Positions 43,740 through 53,606 are shown, counted from the first letter of the stretch. The stretch: DNA of 64,000 nucleotides from Streptococcus taonis (GCF_029948085.1 NZ_JARZZP010000005.1:1-64000), one strand, 5' to 3'. The notes: generated from the letters alone by a model not told the origin. Numbers and translations: made by a program.

Positions 43740-45794
43740 TTAATTTCTGCGAACTAATTCCATCATATCATAAGGCAGTGTGTTGGCTGATTCTTTTAGA
43801 GAATAGGTTTCTAGGTTGTTCACATTTTGTCGCAGTTTTTTAGCATACTGGGCTGAAATAAGTTTTTGTTTCTCGTATTCAAAGATAGACTTACGTTCTA
43901 GATAGTATCCTCTCAACATTTCGTCGATATTATTGGGTTTGATACGATTGATAACCCGTTCCACAAAGGCACCACTGGTAATATGACTGGTTTCACGGAG
44001 ACGCGATTCCTGCATAAAGCTAATTAAAGAACTCTTATAAATCCCTTTGAGGTTTTCCAAACTTTCGATGATGATTTCAGTGTTGGCTAGATAGAGTTCA
44101 GCAATCTGGTCATAGTCAATGGCCAGAAGTCTTTGGGTTTCTTTGTTCTTCAAGGAACGGAGGGGTTTGCCAAATGTGAGCAACTCGTGTAGGAGAAAAC
44201 GTACAATCCGAATAGAAACAAGGAAGTAGTAGGTTAGGTGAGAAGCAAAGTTTCGCTTAATATTTTTTTCCATGCTTTTCAAGTACCGTTGATAAACACG
44301 ATAACCTCTTTCACCGATTTTGCCCTCTTCATAAGCCTGTTCCAAACCATCGTTCTCGATACTGAGAATCAAGAGTTTAAGAGCTTCCCAGTCTTCTTGG
44401 ATTTCTTTATTTTCTTGGCTGAGGATGAGATTTTCAATCCGTCCATGATAGTTATCAATCGCAGCATAGAGTGGAACCTTGTTTTTAGTATGGTCCAGAT
44501 CTCTCTCTAACTCCATTGCAACATCATTTAGGATAGCGATGTGCATGAGATGATCCTTAGATGGCTCTTGCTCTTCAGAAAGGTGTGGCAAGACCAATAA
44601 ACCAGTAAGAAAACTGACCAGGGTTACACCAGCTACGAGGAAGAGAAGGAGCGGATATTCCTGCTCTAAGTTAGACGGTATCAAGAGGATAGTAGCAATA
44701 GAAACTGTTCCCTTAACTCCAGAAAAGGTAAGGAGAAGCATATCTTTGACATACTTGTGGAGACTTTTTTGAAGTTTCTTTATTCGAAACGCGTAAAAGC
44801 CGTAAATCATTAAAAATCGGATGGCAAAGAGTAGGAAGGTTAAGAGGAAGATAGTGATGAGAAGAAGCACATTGTTATAAAAAGCACTCTTCAGAATTGG
44901 CTCCGCAATCATCTCCAGTTCCATTCCTAACAGTACGAAGACAGAACCATTGAGCATAAAGGTTACAGTGTGCCAAACGGTCTCGGTAACAGTATCAACC
45001 TGGGCTTCAAGCAGATTGATTTTTTTAAAACGACTGGCTTTTAAAATACCAGCGACAACGACTGCGATAATTCCAGAAACGTGAATCTCTTCAGCGATGA
45101 AGAATGTTAAAAGTGGTAAACTGAGATCTAACAGAAGTTCACTGGCTATATCAGTAGCCCGAACACTGAGTAGAAAAGTATGGAGGAAACGATTGATTAA
45201 GGCTGTTATAAAGCCGACTGCAAACCCTCCCATGATGGAAATAGCTAGGGAAATTCCTGCTTGAGCGATTGAAAAGGTTCCCGTTGTCCATGCGATGAGA
45301 GCAACACGAAAAGCAATTAGCCCAGAAGCGTCATTTAACAGGCCTTCCCCTTTTAAGATATTTGAAATTCGTTTTGGAAAGGTAAATCGTTCAGAAAGGG
45401 AAGCAAAGGCAACCAGGTCAGTAGGACCAAGTGCAGCCCCTACGGCTAGGCAGGCAGCTAATGGTAAGCTCGCCCAAAGAACATGGGCAAGTCCTCCCAT
45501 ACTTAGAGTAGATATAAAGATGACAGGGAAAATTAGATAGAGAACGATTCTCCAGTGCTTTAGGATAGAGGTTACATCTGCTTCTTGAGCTTCACGAAAG
45601 AGTAGTGGACCAATGACTAAAGCTAGAAACAACTCAGTATCTAAGTGATATTGGTTGTTGGGTAAGCAAAGACCAAGTCCGATTCCCAGAAGAATCTGAA
45701 TCAGGGGCATGGGTAGGAAGGAAAGAAGTTTATTGGTCGTACTCGAAACAATGAGAACAAGTAAAAATATCAAGAGATAAAAAAGTAAATCCAT
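43740..45794 (-). CDS. NhaP-type Na+/H+ antiporter (CPA1 family)
   Basis: 684 residues. The first 400 residues have about 12 transmembrane helices with ALGPTDLVAFASL and EGLLNDASGLIAFRVAL, the latter holding the ND motif of CPA1 antiporters. A soluble helical C-terminal part (about 270 residues) is probably regulatory. It exchanges Na+ or K+ for protons and helps pH balance. It is followed by yihY with a 31-base gap. Confidence 0.9.
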   Translation of the reverse strand: MDLLFYLLIFLLVLIVSSTTNKLLSFLPMPLIQILLGIGLGLCLPNNQYHLDTELFLALVIGPLLFREAQEADVTSILKHWRIVLYLIFPVIFISTLSMGGLAHVLWASLPLAACLAVGAALGPTDLVAFASLSERFTFPKRISNILKGEGLLNDASGLIAFRVALIAWTTGTFSIAQAGISLAISIMGGFAVGFITALINRFLHTFLLSVRATDIASELLLDLSLPLLTFFIAEEIHVSGIIAVVVAGILKASRFKKINLLEAQVDTVTETVWHTVTFMLNGSVFVLLGMELEMIAEPILKSAFYNNVLLLITIFLLTFLLFAIRFLMIYGFYAFRIKKLQKSLHKYVKDMLLLTFSGVKGTVSIATILLIPSNLEQEYPLLLFLVAGVTLVSFLTGLLVLPHLSEEQEPSKDHLMHIAILNDVAMELERDLDHTKNKVPLYAAIDNYHGRIENLILSQENKEIQEDWEALKLLILSIENDGLEQAYEEGKIGERGYRVYQRYLKSMEKNIKRNFASHLTYYFLVSIRIVRFLLHELLTFGKPLRSLKNKETQRLLAIDYDQIAELYLANTEIIIESLENLKGIYKSSLISFMQESRLRETSHITSGAFVERVINRIKPNNIDEMLRGYYLERKSIFEYEKQKLISAQYAKKLRQNVNNLETYSLKESANTLPYDMMELVRRN

Positions 45795-45805
45795 CTTCTA
45801 CCTCC

Positions 45806-46060
45806 TTATTTTTGTTTTCGACAAGCTTCAAAAAGTTCCTTTTGTTCTTGGATTTTTTGATCAATTTTCGAGCAGTCCTTGTGCTCGATTTTCTTCTGAC
45901 AACGCTCCATTTCAAGTGTTATCATTTTTTTTTTGATTTTCAGCATCTTCTTGCTCATATGAGCTTCATCTAACATACCAACTGCCCGTTCATGTTGAGT
46001 TGATTCGACAAAGTTGTGACGTAGAGCTTCTATTTTATCTCGTAGGTATTGTTTATCCAT
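45806..46060 (-). CDS. Hypothetical charged protein
   Basis: 84 residues, helical and highly charged (MSKKMLKIKKKMITLEMERC, KDCSKIDQKIQEQKELFEAC). It could form a coiled coil. No known family is recognised. Its start overlaps the end of the methyltransferase gene by 8 bases, so it belongs to the same operon. Confidence 0.6.
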   Translation of the reverse strand: MDKQYLRDKIEALRHNFVESTQHERAVGMLDEAHMSKKMLKIKKKMITLEMERCQKKIEHKDCSKIDQKIQEQKELFEACRKQK

Positions 46061-46610
46061 GTAGATACCTTTCTAATTTTTCAATCATGACTAAAAACGG
46101 TGGATTGTTGATCTGGTTGAGAGTGCGATAGATCGTAGCAGTATATTCTTGTTGTGGTAAGTGACTGACAAAATCCATGACTGCATCCCGTTCAATATCT
46201 CCGCCTTCATGCCCGTAATAAATCATGATGGCTATTCGTCCACCTTTAACTAGCATTTGGCAAAGTTTATCCAGTGCTTTAATAGTTGTTTGAGGTTGGG
46301 TGATAATGCTTTTATCAGCTGAAGGAAGATAACCAAGATTAAAGATAGCTGCTTTCACCTCGGTTACAAACTGATCCACGGTTTCATGACCTTGTAGGAT
46401 TAATTCTGCGTTGGTCAAACCAGCTTCTTGTAGACGTTGACTAGTCTTTTCTAGAGCTTGTTCCTGGATGTCAAAAGCATAGACTTGTTTAGCTAACTTG
46501 GCAAGAAAAAGGGTATCGTGGCCATTTCCCATGGTCGCATCAACGACAATATCCTCTTGGGTGATGACTTGGGCAAGAAAATCATGCGCCATTTCAAGTG
46601 GTCTTTTCAT
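46053..46610 (-). CDS. Class I SAM-dependent methyltransferase (YtqB-like)
   Basis: 185 residues. Motif I is VVDATMGNGHDTLFLA, followed by VYAFDIQEQAL; AAIFNLGYLPSADKS holds the NLGYLP motif of the putative rRNA methyltransferase (YtqB/MraW-like) family. The tail RTLNQINNPPFLVMIEKLE is also typical. In Firmicutes it is paired with the TIGR01212 radical SAM gene, as here (17-base overlap). Confidence 0.85.
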   Translation of the reverse strand: MKRPLEMAHDFLAQVITQEDIVVDATMGNGHDTLFLAKLAKQVYAFDIQEQALEKTSQRLQEAGLTNAELILQGHETVDQFVTEVKAAIFNLGYLPSADKSIITQPQTTIKALDKLCQMLVKGGRIAIMIYYGHEGGDIERDAVMDFVSHLPQQEYTATIYRTLNQINNPPFLVMIEKLERYLHG

Positions 46611-47541
46611 TCATAAACTCCTGTTTTACAGCCTTGCATCCTTGGACGCTACCGCGTCGTCTCATTTCAGCCTCAATGCTATTTAGAACTTCCCATTTAT
46701 TGAGACTCCACATAGGACCAATCAGCATATCCCTAGGCGCATCACCCGTAATCCGATGGATGACAATATGCTTGGGAATAATTTCTAGTTGGTCACAGAT
46801 GACCTTGACATATTCATCCTGACTCATGAGCTGCAAACGACCTTCATGATAATCCCTTTGCATCCGAGTGTTGGTCATGAGGTGAAGTAGGTGAAGTTTA
46901 ATCCCTTGGATATCATTGTCCCTTACACAACGCCGAACGTTTTCCACCATCATTTCATGAGTTTCACCGGGCAAACCATTGATCAAATGGGCAACAATCT
47001 CAATCTTCGGATACTTTCGAAGTCGTTTGACTGTCTCCACGTAGAGTTCATAGGAGTGGGCGCGGTTAATCAATTCTGAAGTTTCTTCATAAGTAGTTTG
47101 TAAGCCTAACTCTACGGTAACATGCATTCGCTCTGATAATTCTGCCAAGTATTCAATTGTCTCATCAGAAAGGCAATCTGGTCGAGTTCCGATATTGATG
47201 CCGACAACCCCAGGCTCGTTGATTGCTTGTTCATAGCGCTCGCGAATCACTTCCAGCTTTTCATGAGTATTGGTAAAATTTTGGAAGTAAACCAAATACT
47301 TTTTAACATCTGGCCACTTACGGTGCATAAAGTCAATTTCCTTATAGAATTGCTCGCGGATAGGAGCATCAGGAGCAACGATTGCATCTCCAGAACCGGA
47401 AACCGTGCAAAAAGTACAGCCCCCATGTGCTACAGTTCCATCGCGATTGGGACAATCAAAGCCAGCATCAATAGGGACTTTAAAAGTCTTTTCTCCAAAT
47501 AAATTTCGATAATAATCATTCAAGGTATTATAGGATTTCAT
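46594..47541 (-). CDS. TIGR01212-family radical SAM protein (YtqA/YhcC-like)
   Basis: About 315 residues. The cluster-binding cysteines are in FDCPNRDGTVAHGGCTFC (CxxxxxxxxxGGCxFC). GINIGTRPDCLSDETIEYL and VELGLQTTYEETSELINRAH are the shared core. Recent work links the family to tRNA modification together with its partner methyltransferase. The ATG at 47541 starts MKSYNTLNDYYRNLFG as in homologues; upstream in-frame ATG 47577 is less likely. Confidence 0.87.
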   Translation of the reverse strand: MKSYNTLNDYYRNLFGEKTFKVPIDAGFDCPNRDGTVAHGGCTFCTVSGSGDAIVAPDAPIREQFYKEIDFMHRKWPDVKKYLVYFQNFTNTHEKLEVIRERYEQAINEPGVVGINIGTRPDCLSDETIEYLAELSERMHVTVELGLQTTYEETSELINRAHSYELYVETVKRLRKYPKIEIVAHLINGLPGETHEMMVENVRRCVRDNDIQGIKLHLLHLMTNTRMQRDYHEGRLQLMSQDEYVKVICDQLEIIPKHIVIHRITGDAPRDMLIGPMWSLNKWEVLNSIEAEMRRRGSVQGCKAVKQEFMNEKTT

Positions 47542-47648
47542 AGCTAATATTATAACAAAAAATGGCAGTAAACTCAAAAATGGTCAGTAAGAGATAGCCT
47601 ACCAGAAAGTGAAGTGAAAGAAAAAGTCAAATTTTTTTTATAAAAGCC

Positions 47649-47676
47649 TTTACAAAAAAATAAAAAGTGGTAAAAT
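47649..47676 (+). promoter_or_regulatory. Promoter of the glucose PTS gene
   Basis: TTTACA (47649-47654), 16-base spacer, TAAAAT (47671-47676) with a TGG extension. Confidence 0.6.
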
Positions 47677-47692
47677 TAAAACATAAACATGC

Positions 47693-47717
47693 GCAAACGT
47701 TTTCGTAAAACGTTTGC
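47693..47717. promoter_or_regulatory. LacI-family operator (cre-like) before the PTS gene
   Basis: A perfect inverted repeat, gcaaacgtttt / aaaacgtttgc, with CGT spacer, just past the promoter. AAACGTTT cores are typical of CcpA or other LacI-family regulator sites. Confidence 0.7.
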
Positions 47718-47741
47718 CGAATAAATATAAAGGAGATTTGA

Positions 47742-49928
47742 ATGATGAAAGATACATTCAAAAATGTCTTGTCTTTCGAATTTTGGCAGAAATTCGGTAA
47801 GGCTCTAATGGTGGTTATCGCTGTTATGCCAGCGGCTGGATTGATGATTTCAATCGGTAAGTCACTTGCAATGATTGACCCAAACCTTGCTCCCCTAGTT
47901 ATTACTGGTGGCGTACTAGAGCAAATTGGTTGGGGAGTTATCGGTAACCTTCATATTTTGTTTGCCCTTGCTATTGGAGGAAGCTGGGCTAAGGAACGTG
48001 CTGGTGGTGCTTTTGCGGCAGGTCTTGCATTTATCCTTATTAACCGTATCACTGGTACAATCTTCGGTGTATCAGGGGATATGTTGAAGGATCCTAACGC
48101 TATGGTTTCAACAATCTTTGGTGGATCTATCAAGGTTTCTGATTACTTCATTAGCGTACTTGAGGCTCCAGCCCTTAACATGGGGGTATTTGTAGGGATT
48201 ATCTCAGGTTTTGTTGGAGCGACTGCTTTTAACAAATACTACAACTTCCGTAAACTTCCTGATGCACTTTCATTCTTTAACGGGAAACGTTTTGTACCAT
48301 TTGTAGTTATTCTTCGCTCAGCAATCGCTGCAATTCTTCTTTCAGCTTTCTGGCCACTGATTCAGACAGGTATCAACAACTTCGGTATCTGGATTGCCAA
48401 CTCACAAGAAACTGCTCCAATCCTTGCACCATTCTTGTATGGTACTTTGGAACGCTTGCTCTTGCCATTTGGTCTTCACCACATGTTGACTATCCCAATG
48501 AACTACACAGCTCTTGGTGGTACTTATGACATTTTAACTGGTGCAGCTAAAGGTACTCAAGTATTTGGTCAAGACCCACTTTGGCTTGCATGGGTAACAG
48601 ACCTTGTAAACCTTAAAGGTACTGATGCTAGTCAATACCAACACTTGTTAGATACAGTACATCCAGCTCGTTTCAAAGTTGGACAAATGATTGGTTCATT
48701 CGGTATTTTGATGGGTGTGGCTGTTGCTATTTACCGTAATGTTGAAGCAGACAAGAAACACCAATACAAAGGAATGATGATTGCGACAGCTCTTGCAACT
48801 TTCTTGACTGGTGTTACTGAGCCAATTGAATATATGTTCATGTTTGTTGCAACACCTATGTATCTTGTTTATTCAGTAGTTCAAGGTGCTGCCTTTGCTA
48901 TGGCTGACGTGGTTAACCTGCGTATGCACTCATTCGGTTCTATCGAATTCTTGACTCGTACACCAATGGCGATCAATGCGGGTCTTGGTATGGATATTAT
49001 TAACTTTATCTGGGTAACAGCGCTATTTGCAGTTATCATGTACTTCATCGCCAACTTCATGATTCAAAAATTCAACTATGCTACTCCAGGACGTAACGGA
49101 AACTACGAAACTGCTGAAGGTTCATCAGAATCTGCTGCTTCTGGTGAGTCAAAAGTTGCAGAAGCTTCTCAAGCTGTTAACATCATCAACCTTCTTGGTG
49201 GACGTGCTAACATCGTTGACGTTGACGCATGTATGACTCGTCTTCGTGTTACTGTAAAAGACGCTGAAAAAGTCGGAACAGAAGAACAATGGAAAGCTGA
49301 AGGAGCTATGGGACTTGTCATGAAAGGGCAAGGTGTCCAAGCTATCTATGGACCTAAAGCTGATGTTTTGAAATCAGATATTCAAGACCTTCTTGACTCA
49401 GGTGAAGTGATTCCTGAAACTCTTCCAAGTCAAATGGCATCATCTTCTAAAAATGCTGTTGTATATAAAGGTGTAACTGAAGAAGTTTATTCAGTTGCTG
49501 ACGGTCAAGTGGTTGCCTTGGAACAAGTAAAGGATCCAGTATTTGCTCAAAAAATGATGGGTGATGGATTTGCGGTGGAACCAGCAAACGGAAACATTGT
49601 ATCTCCAGTATCAGGTACTGTATCAAGTATCTTCCCAACTAAACACGCTCTTGGTCTTGTGACTGAAGCAGGCCTTGAAGTACTTGTTCACATTGGTTTG
49701 GACACAGTAAGTCTTGAAGGAAAACCATTTACAGTTCATGTTGCTGAAGGACAAAAAGTTGCGGCAGGTGATCTTCTTGTCACAGCTGACTTGGATGCTA
49801 TCCGTGCAGCAGGACGCGAAACTTCAACAGTAGTTGTCTTCACAAATGGTGATGCGATCAAATCAGTTAAATTAGAACAAACAGGTTCTCTTGCTGCTAA
49901 AACAGCAGTTGCAAAAGTAGAATTGTAA
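47742..49928 (+). CDS. ptsG: Glucose-type PTS permease, EIICBA
   Basis: 728 residues in the order EIIC (1-430; eight to ten membrane helices, with FGLHHMLTIPMNYT and TGVTEPIEYMFMFVATP), EIIB (about 475-560; phosphorylated Cys in VDACMTRLRVTV) and EIIA (about 590-725; phosphorylated His in LEVLVHIGLDTV). It takes up and phosphorylates glucose or a related sugar such as maltose-like or glucosamine sugars; substrate is not fixed by sequence. An operator precedes it. Confidence 0.9.
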   Translation: MMKDTFKNVLSFEFWQKFGKALMVVIAVMPAAGLMISIGKSLAMIDPNLAPLVITGGVLEQIGWGVIGNLHILFALAIGGSWAKERAGGAFAAGLAFILINRITGTIFGVSGDMLKDPNAMVSTIFGGSIKVSDYFISVLEAPALNMGVFVGIISGFVGATAFNKYYNFRKLPDALSFFNGKRFVPFVVILRSAIAAILLSAFWPLIQTGINNFGIWIANSQETAPILAPFLYGTLERLLLPFGLHHMLTIPMNYTALGGTYDILTGAAKGTQVFGQDPLWLAWVTDLVNLKGTDASQYQHLLDTVHPARFKVGQMIGSFGILMGVAVAIYRNVEADKKHQYKGMMIATALATFLTGVTEPIEYMFMFVATPMYLVYSVVQGAAFAMADVVNLRMHSFGSIEFLTRTPMAINAGLGMDIINFIWVTALFAVIMYFIANFMIQKFNYATPGRNGNYETAEGSSESAASGESKVAEASQAVNIINLLGGRANIVDVDACMTRLRVTVKDAEKVGTEEQWKAEGAMGLVMKGQGVQAIYGPKADVLKSDIQDLLDSGEVIPETLPSQMASSSKNAVVYKGVTEEVYSVADGQVVALEQVKDPVFAQKMMGDGFAVEPANGNIVSPVSGTVSSIFPTKHALGLVTEAGLEVLVHIGLDTVSLEGKPFTVHVAEGQKVAAGDLLVTADLDAIRAAGRETSTVVVFTNGDAIKSVKLEQTGSLAAKTAVAKVEL

Positions 49929-49934
49929 TATTTA

Positions 49935-49965
49935 GGAGGTTGGAAGCTGTTTCCAACCTCTTGTT
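49935..49965 (+). terminator. Possible terminator after the PTS gene
   Basis: Stem gaggttgga / tccaacctc with a weak T-rich tail; it also lies in the leader of the next gene. Confidence 0.5.
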
Positions 49966-49979
49966 TATAGGAGAAAAGC

Positions 49980-50798
49980 ATGAAGTTTTTAACACTCAAT
50001 ACCCATAGTTGGATGGAAAAAGATCCTGAACAAAAGTTCCAACTTTTACTTCAAGATATACTTAAAAACAGTTATGATTTGATTTGTTTTCAGGAAATCA
50101 ACCAGGAAATCACCTCAGCGCAAGTAGAAGCTGGTGCACTTTATCAGCCATTACCATCGGCTGAGCCGATTCATCAAGACCACTATGTGCGACTTTTGGT
50201 AGAGAAGTTGGCTGAGCAAGGTCAAAACTATTATTGGACTTGGGCCTACAACCATATCGGTTATGATCGCTATCATGAGGGTGTGGCAATCCTATCTAAA
50301 ACACCAATTGAAGCTCGTGAAATTTTGGTTTCAGATGTCGATGATCCGACAGATTACCACACTCGTCGTGTTGCTCTAGCAGAGACAGTAGTTGAAGGTA
50401 AAGAACTTGCAGTTGCCAGTGTCCATCTCTCTTGGTGGGATAAAGGCTTTCAAGAGGAATGGGCGCGCTTTGAAGCAGTTCTGAAAGAATTGAATAAGCC
50501 ACTCTTGCTAGCAGGTGATTTTAATAATCCTGCAGGTCAAGAGGGCTACCAAGCTATTTTAGCTAGTCCACTAAACTTACAAGATGCATTTGAAGCTGCA
50601 AAAGAAAGAAGTGGTAGCTACACCGTTCCACCTGAAATTGATGGTTGGAAGGGAAACAGCGAACCTCTTCGAATCGATTATATCTTTACGACAAAGGATA
50701 TGCAGGTAGAAAACCTTCACGTGGTCTTTGATGGTAAAAACAGCCCACAGGTGAGCGACCATTATGGTCTCCAAGCAGAATTAGCTTGGAAAGACTAA
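49980..50798 (+). CDS. Endonuclease/exonuclease/phosphatase-fold hydrolase
   Basis: 272 residues. FLTLNTHSWM, CFQEIN (Glu metal ligand), HEGVAILSKTPI, SVHLSWWDKG (His), LLAGDFNNP (D-N) and RIDYIFTTKD, SDHYGL (catalytic His) are all motifs of the EEP superfamily. Substrate may be nucleic acid or a phosphoester. No signal peptide, so cytoplasmic. It lies 51 bases after the PTS gene, often co-located in streptococci. Confidence 0.85.
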   Translation: MKFLTLNTHSWMEKDPEQKFQLLLQDILKNSYDLICFQEINQEITSAQVEAGALYQPLPSAEPIHQDHYVRLLVEKLAEQGQNYYWTWAYNHIGYDRYHEGVAILSKTPIEAREILVSDVDDPTDYHTRRVALAETVVEGKELAVASVHLSWWDKGFQEEWARFEAVLKELNKPLLLAGDFNNPAGQEGYQAILASPLNLQDAFEAAKERSGSYTVPPEIDGWKGNSEPLRIDYIFTTKDMQVENLHVVFDGKNSPQVSDHYGLQAELAWKD

Positions 50799-50820
50799 AT
50801 AAGGTATTTTAGTAAAAACA

Positions 50821-50860
50821 AACCAGTCCCCCTTCTATTAGCAGAAGGGGTTGATTTATT
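50821..50860 (+). terminator. Terminator after the hydrolase gene
   Basis: Stem ccccttct / agaagggg (50829-50836 / 50843-50850) followed by a T-rich run. Confidence 0.75.
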
Positions 50861-50947
50861 TAAGGAGTTAATATAGTTAAAGTTTTTTATTGAATAACTT
50901 GTAAAAAAAGATAAAATCCTTTAAAATAAAAAGTGTTGGAGGAATTT

Positions 50948-51673
50948 ATGATTGTAAATCAAATAAAGCGTATGATCCCGACGCTAAAGGTAAATAATAG
51001 AAATCTAAATGAATCATTTTATATTGAGACTTTGGGGATGAAACCTTTGCTTGAAGAGTCAGCCTTCTTATCACTAGGAGACCAGTCAGGCATTGAAAAG
51101 TTAGTTTTAGAAGAGTCACCGAGTATGAGGAGCCGTAAGGTTGAAGGGATTAAAAAATTAGCTAGATTACTTGTAAAGGTAGAGAAGCCATCTGAGATTG
51201 AAGCACTACTAGCTAGAATGGAAGAAATTTCTCAACTCTATAAGGGAGCTAAGGGATATGCTTTTGAGCTTCTTTCTCCAGAAGGGGATTGTATTCTTAT
51301 TCATGCTGAAGATAATATCAAAGATTTGAAAAAAGTTGAGGAAGAAGTCACTTTTTCAATAGATGAGAAACTGAGATATTTGACAGCCTTTGAAATCTCG
51401 GTGGAAATCAACTTGCCAGAAAAGACAGCTAGCCTACTTGAAAAAGAAGAAATCGAAAACCGACTAGCTTTTAATCAAGCTCAAGGGAGCGATTTACTGG
51501 TTGAAAATAATATAACTTGGGACTTGTCCATGTTGAAATTTCAAGTAGAGAATCTGGATCTTGCTGTATTGCGTCAGCGTTTTAAAGAAGCTGGTTACTT
51601 TATTCCAAAATCGGAGAAGTTTTTCCTAACTAAGGATACCAACAATATTGAATTGTGGTTTGAAGCAGTATGA
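50948..51673 (+). CDS. cppA: CppA family protein (C3-degrading proteinase annotation)
   Basis: 241 residues. The start (MIPTLKVNNRNLNESFYIET LGMK) and the vicinal-oxygen-chelate-like halves match CppA of streptococci, reported as a human-C3-cleaving proteinase. No export signal is visible and a glyoxalase-like fold is likely, so the real function is open. ATG at 50948 follows GGAGG. It overlaps the next gene by 4 bases. Confidence 0.82.
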   Translation: MIVNQIKRMIPTLKVNNRNLNESFYIETLGMKPLLEESAFLSLGDQSGIEKLVLEESPSMRSRKVEGIKKLARLLVKVEKPSEIEALLARMEEISQLYKGAKGYAFELLSPEGDCILIHAEDNIKDLKKVEEEVTFSIDEKLRYLTAFEISVEINLPEKTASLLEKEEIENRLAFNQAQGSDLLVENNITWDLSMLKFQVENLDLAVLRQRFKEAGYFIPKSEKFFLTKDTNNIELWFEAV

Positions 51674-52602
51674 AACAAAAAATCATTCAAAAAATAAAGC
51701 AACAAATTGAGGCAGGGATTTATCCTGGTGCCTCTTTTGCATATTATCAGGATGGCGTTTGGTCTGACTGGTATCTAGGAGAAGCAAATCCAGAAATTGG
51801 TGAGCAGACTCGTGAGGGCTTGGTCTATGATTTGGCAAGTGTCAGCAAGGTTGTTGGAGTAGGAACAGTCTTATCTTTCTTGTGGAAGGAAGGTAAGATT
51901 GAGCTTGATAACTCCATAAGAGACTATCTTCCAGAAGTAGATTATCCAGACATCACTGTTCGTCAACTCCTAACGCATGCGACGGATTTGGATCCTTTTA
52001 TCCCAAATAGGGATCAGCTCTCAGAAGACCAGTTGAGGAATGCCATGTATCATTTGAATCGCCGAGAGAAGAGAGCCTTTCTCTACTCGGATGTGCATTT
52101 TCTCTTGCTAGGTTTTCTCTTGGAAAACTATTTTGAAAAGGACTTGGATCAGATTTTACAAGAGCAAGTTTTGGATCCTTGGGGAATGAAGGAAACTCAG
52201 TTTGGTCCAGTTAGCCGTGCTGTTCCAACGGTCCGTGGACAGAAAGCAGGAGTGGTCCATGATCCCAAGGCTCGTTTGCTTGGGAAACACGCAGGTAGTG
52301 CAGGCTTGTTTTCAACAGTTCATGATTTAAAAATCTTCTTAGAGCATTATTTGCAGGATGATTTTGCTGAAGGATTGAGTCAGAATTTTTCGGATCTGAG
52401 TGATAAAGAACGCTCATTGGCCTGGAATCTTGAAGGTGATTGGCTGGACCATACAGGCTATACTGGGACCTTTATCATGTGGAATCGTAAGAAGCAAGAG
52501 GCGGCAATTTTTCTATCTAACCGAACTTATGAAAAAGATGAGCGTGCTCAATGGATTTTGGATCGTAATCAGGTCATGGACTTGATTCGAGAGGCAGACT
52601 AG
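51670..52602 (+). CDS. Serine hydrolase (class C beta-lactamase-like)
   Basis: 310 residues. The catalytic SxxK is in LASVSKVVG (near residue 57); the second motif is the YSD in FLYSDVHFLLLG; HTGYTGT near residue 262 takes the place of KTG. No signal peptide or membrane helix, so it is cytoplasmic. It may be a D-aminopeptidase, esterase or a degenerate PBP-like enzyme. It is coupled to cppA and is followed 9 bases later by a transporter. Confidence 0.85.
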   Translation: MKQKIIQKIKQQIEAGIYPGASFAYYQDGVWSDWYLGEANPEIGEQTREGLVYDLASVSKVVGVGTVLSFLWKEGKIELDNSIRDYLPEVDYPDITVRQLLTHATDLDPFIPNRDQLSEDQLRNAMYHLNRREKRAFLYSDVHFLLLGFLLENYFEKDLDQILQEQVLDPWGMKETQFGPVSRAVPTVRGQKAGVVHDPKARLLGKHAGSAGLFSTVHDLKIFLEHYLQDDFAEGLSQNFSDLSDKERSLAWNLEGDWLDHTGYTGTFIMWNRKKQEAAIFLSNRTYEKDERAQWILDRNQVMDLIREAD

Positions 52603-52611
52603 GGAGGAAGT

Positions 52612-53523
52612 ATGTCAAAAGCTTTAAAAGGAACTCTTTATACAGTCATTGCAGGTATTGCCTGGGGCTTATCGGGAACCAGTGGTCAGTACTTGATGGT
52701 TCACGGGATTTCAGCCCTCGTTCTGACCAATATCCGTTTGATAATCGCTGGATTACTCTTGGTTCTTCTGGCCTATACTAAATCGAGGGATAAATTTATG
52801 GCCTTTCTGAAGGATAAATCAAGTCTGTTTTCTCTCTTGTTATTTTCTTTATTTGGTCTTTTTCTAAATCAATTAGCTTATCTATCAGCTATTCAGGAGA
52901 CAAATGCTGGGACAGCGACAGTTCTCCAGTATGTCTGTCCAGTTGGAATCCTTGCTTACACTTGTATCAAGGATAAGGTGGCTCCGACGCTTTCAGAAAT
53001 CATCTCTATGTTTTTAGCTATAGGTGGGACCTTTCTCATTGCAACCCATGGGCAATTGGATCAACTCTCGATGACTCTAGCTGGTCTATTTTGGGGTTTG
53101 TTCTCGGCCCTGACCTATGCTCTTTATATCATTTTACCTATAAAATTGATTCAAAAATGGGGGAGCATATTGGTTATTGGTGTTGGAATGACCATTTCAG
53201 GTATACTAGCAGTACCTTTTACGGGGCTTATCGGGGCCAGTATTCCCATATCTTTTGATATCTTTCTAGCTTTTGCCGGCATCATTCTGATTGGAACAGT
53301 CTTTGCCTATACAGCCTTCCTCAAGGGAGCCAGTATGATAGGACCAGTCAAGTCTAGCCTTTTGGCTTCGATTGAGCCTATCTCGGCAGTATTTTTTGCC
53401 TTCATGATTATGGGAGATATTTTCTATCCGATAGATTTTATTGGAATGGCTATGATTTTATTAGCTGTAACAATTATTTCATTGCAGGATTTAATGCTTG
53501 AAAAGAAACATCATTCCGTTTAA
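52612..53523 (+). CDS. EamA-family (DMT) transporter
   Basis: 303 residues with ten predicted transmembrane helices in two EamA repeats (GIAWGLSGTSGQYLMVHG; ALTYALYIILPIKLIQKWG; LLASIEPISAVFFAFMIMGD is the repeat-ending motif). It is a metabolite or amino-acid exporter or importer of unknown substrate. ATG follows GGAGG. It ends the cppA operon. Confidence 0.87.
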   Translation: MSKALKGTLYTVIAGIAWGLSGTSGQYLMVHGISALVLTNIRLIIAGLLLVLLAYTKSRDKFMAFLKDKSSLFSLLLFSLFGLFLNQLAYLSAIQETNAGTATVLQYVCPVGILAYTCIKDKVAPTLSEIISMFLAIGGTFLIATHGQLDQLSMTLAGLFWGLFSALTYALYIILPIKLIQKWGSILVIGVGMTISGILAVPFTGLIGASIPISFDIFLAFAGIILIGTVFAYTAFLKGASMIGPVKSSLLASIEPISAVFFAFMIMGDIFYPIDFIGMAMILLAVTIISLQDLMLEKKHHSV

Positions 53524-53529
53524 TGTATT

Positions 53530-53558
53530 AAAACAGTCTTTGATAAGGCTGTTTTTTA
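53530..53558 (+). terminator. Terminator of the cppA operon
   Basis: An 11-bp stem with one G-T pair, aaaacagtctt / aaggctgtttt, and a T run. Confidence 0.85.
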
Positions 53559-53606
53559 ATCTTCCAGCAAGTTGGTTCATATAATTTTTTTATAATCAAT
53601 CCATAT

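Noticed and set aside
51670..52602. Beta-lactamase resistance gene
   Set aside because: The SxxK fold is present, but there is no export signal and no KTG motif, so a resistance role is not supported.
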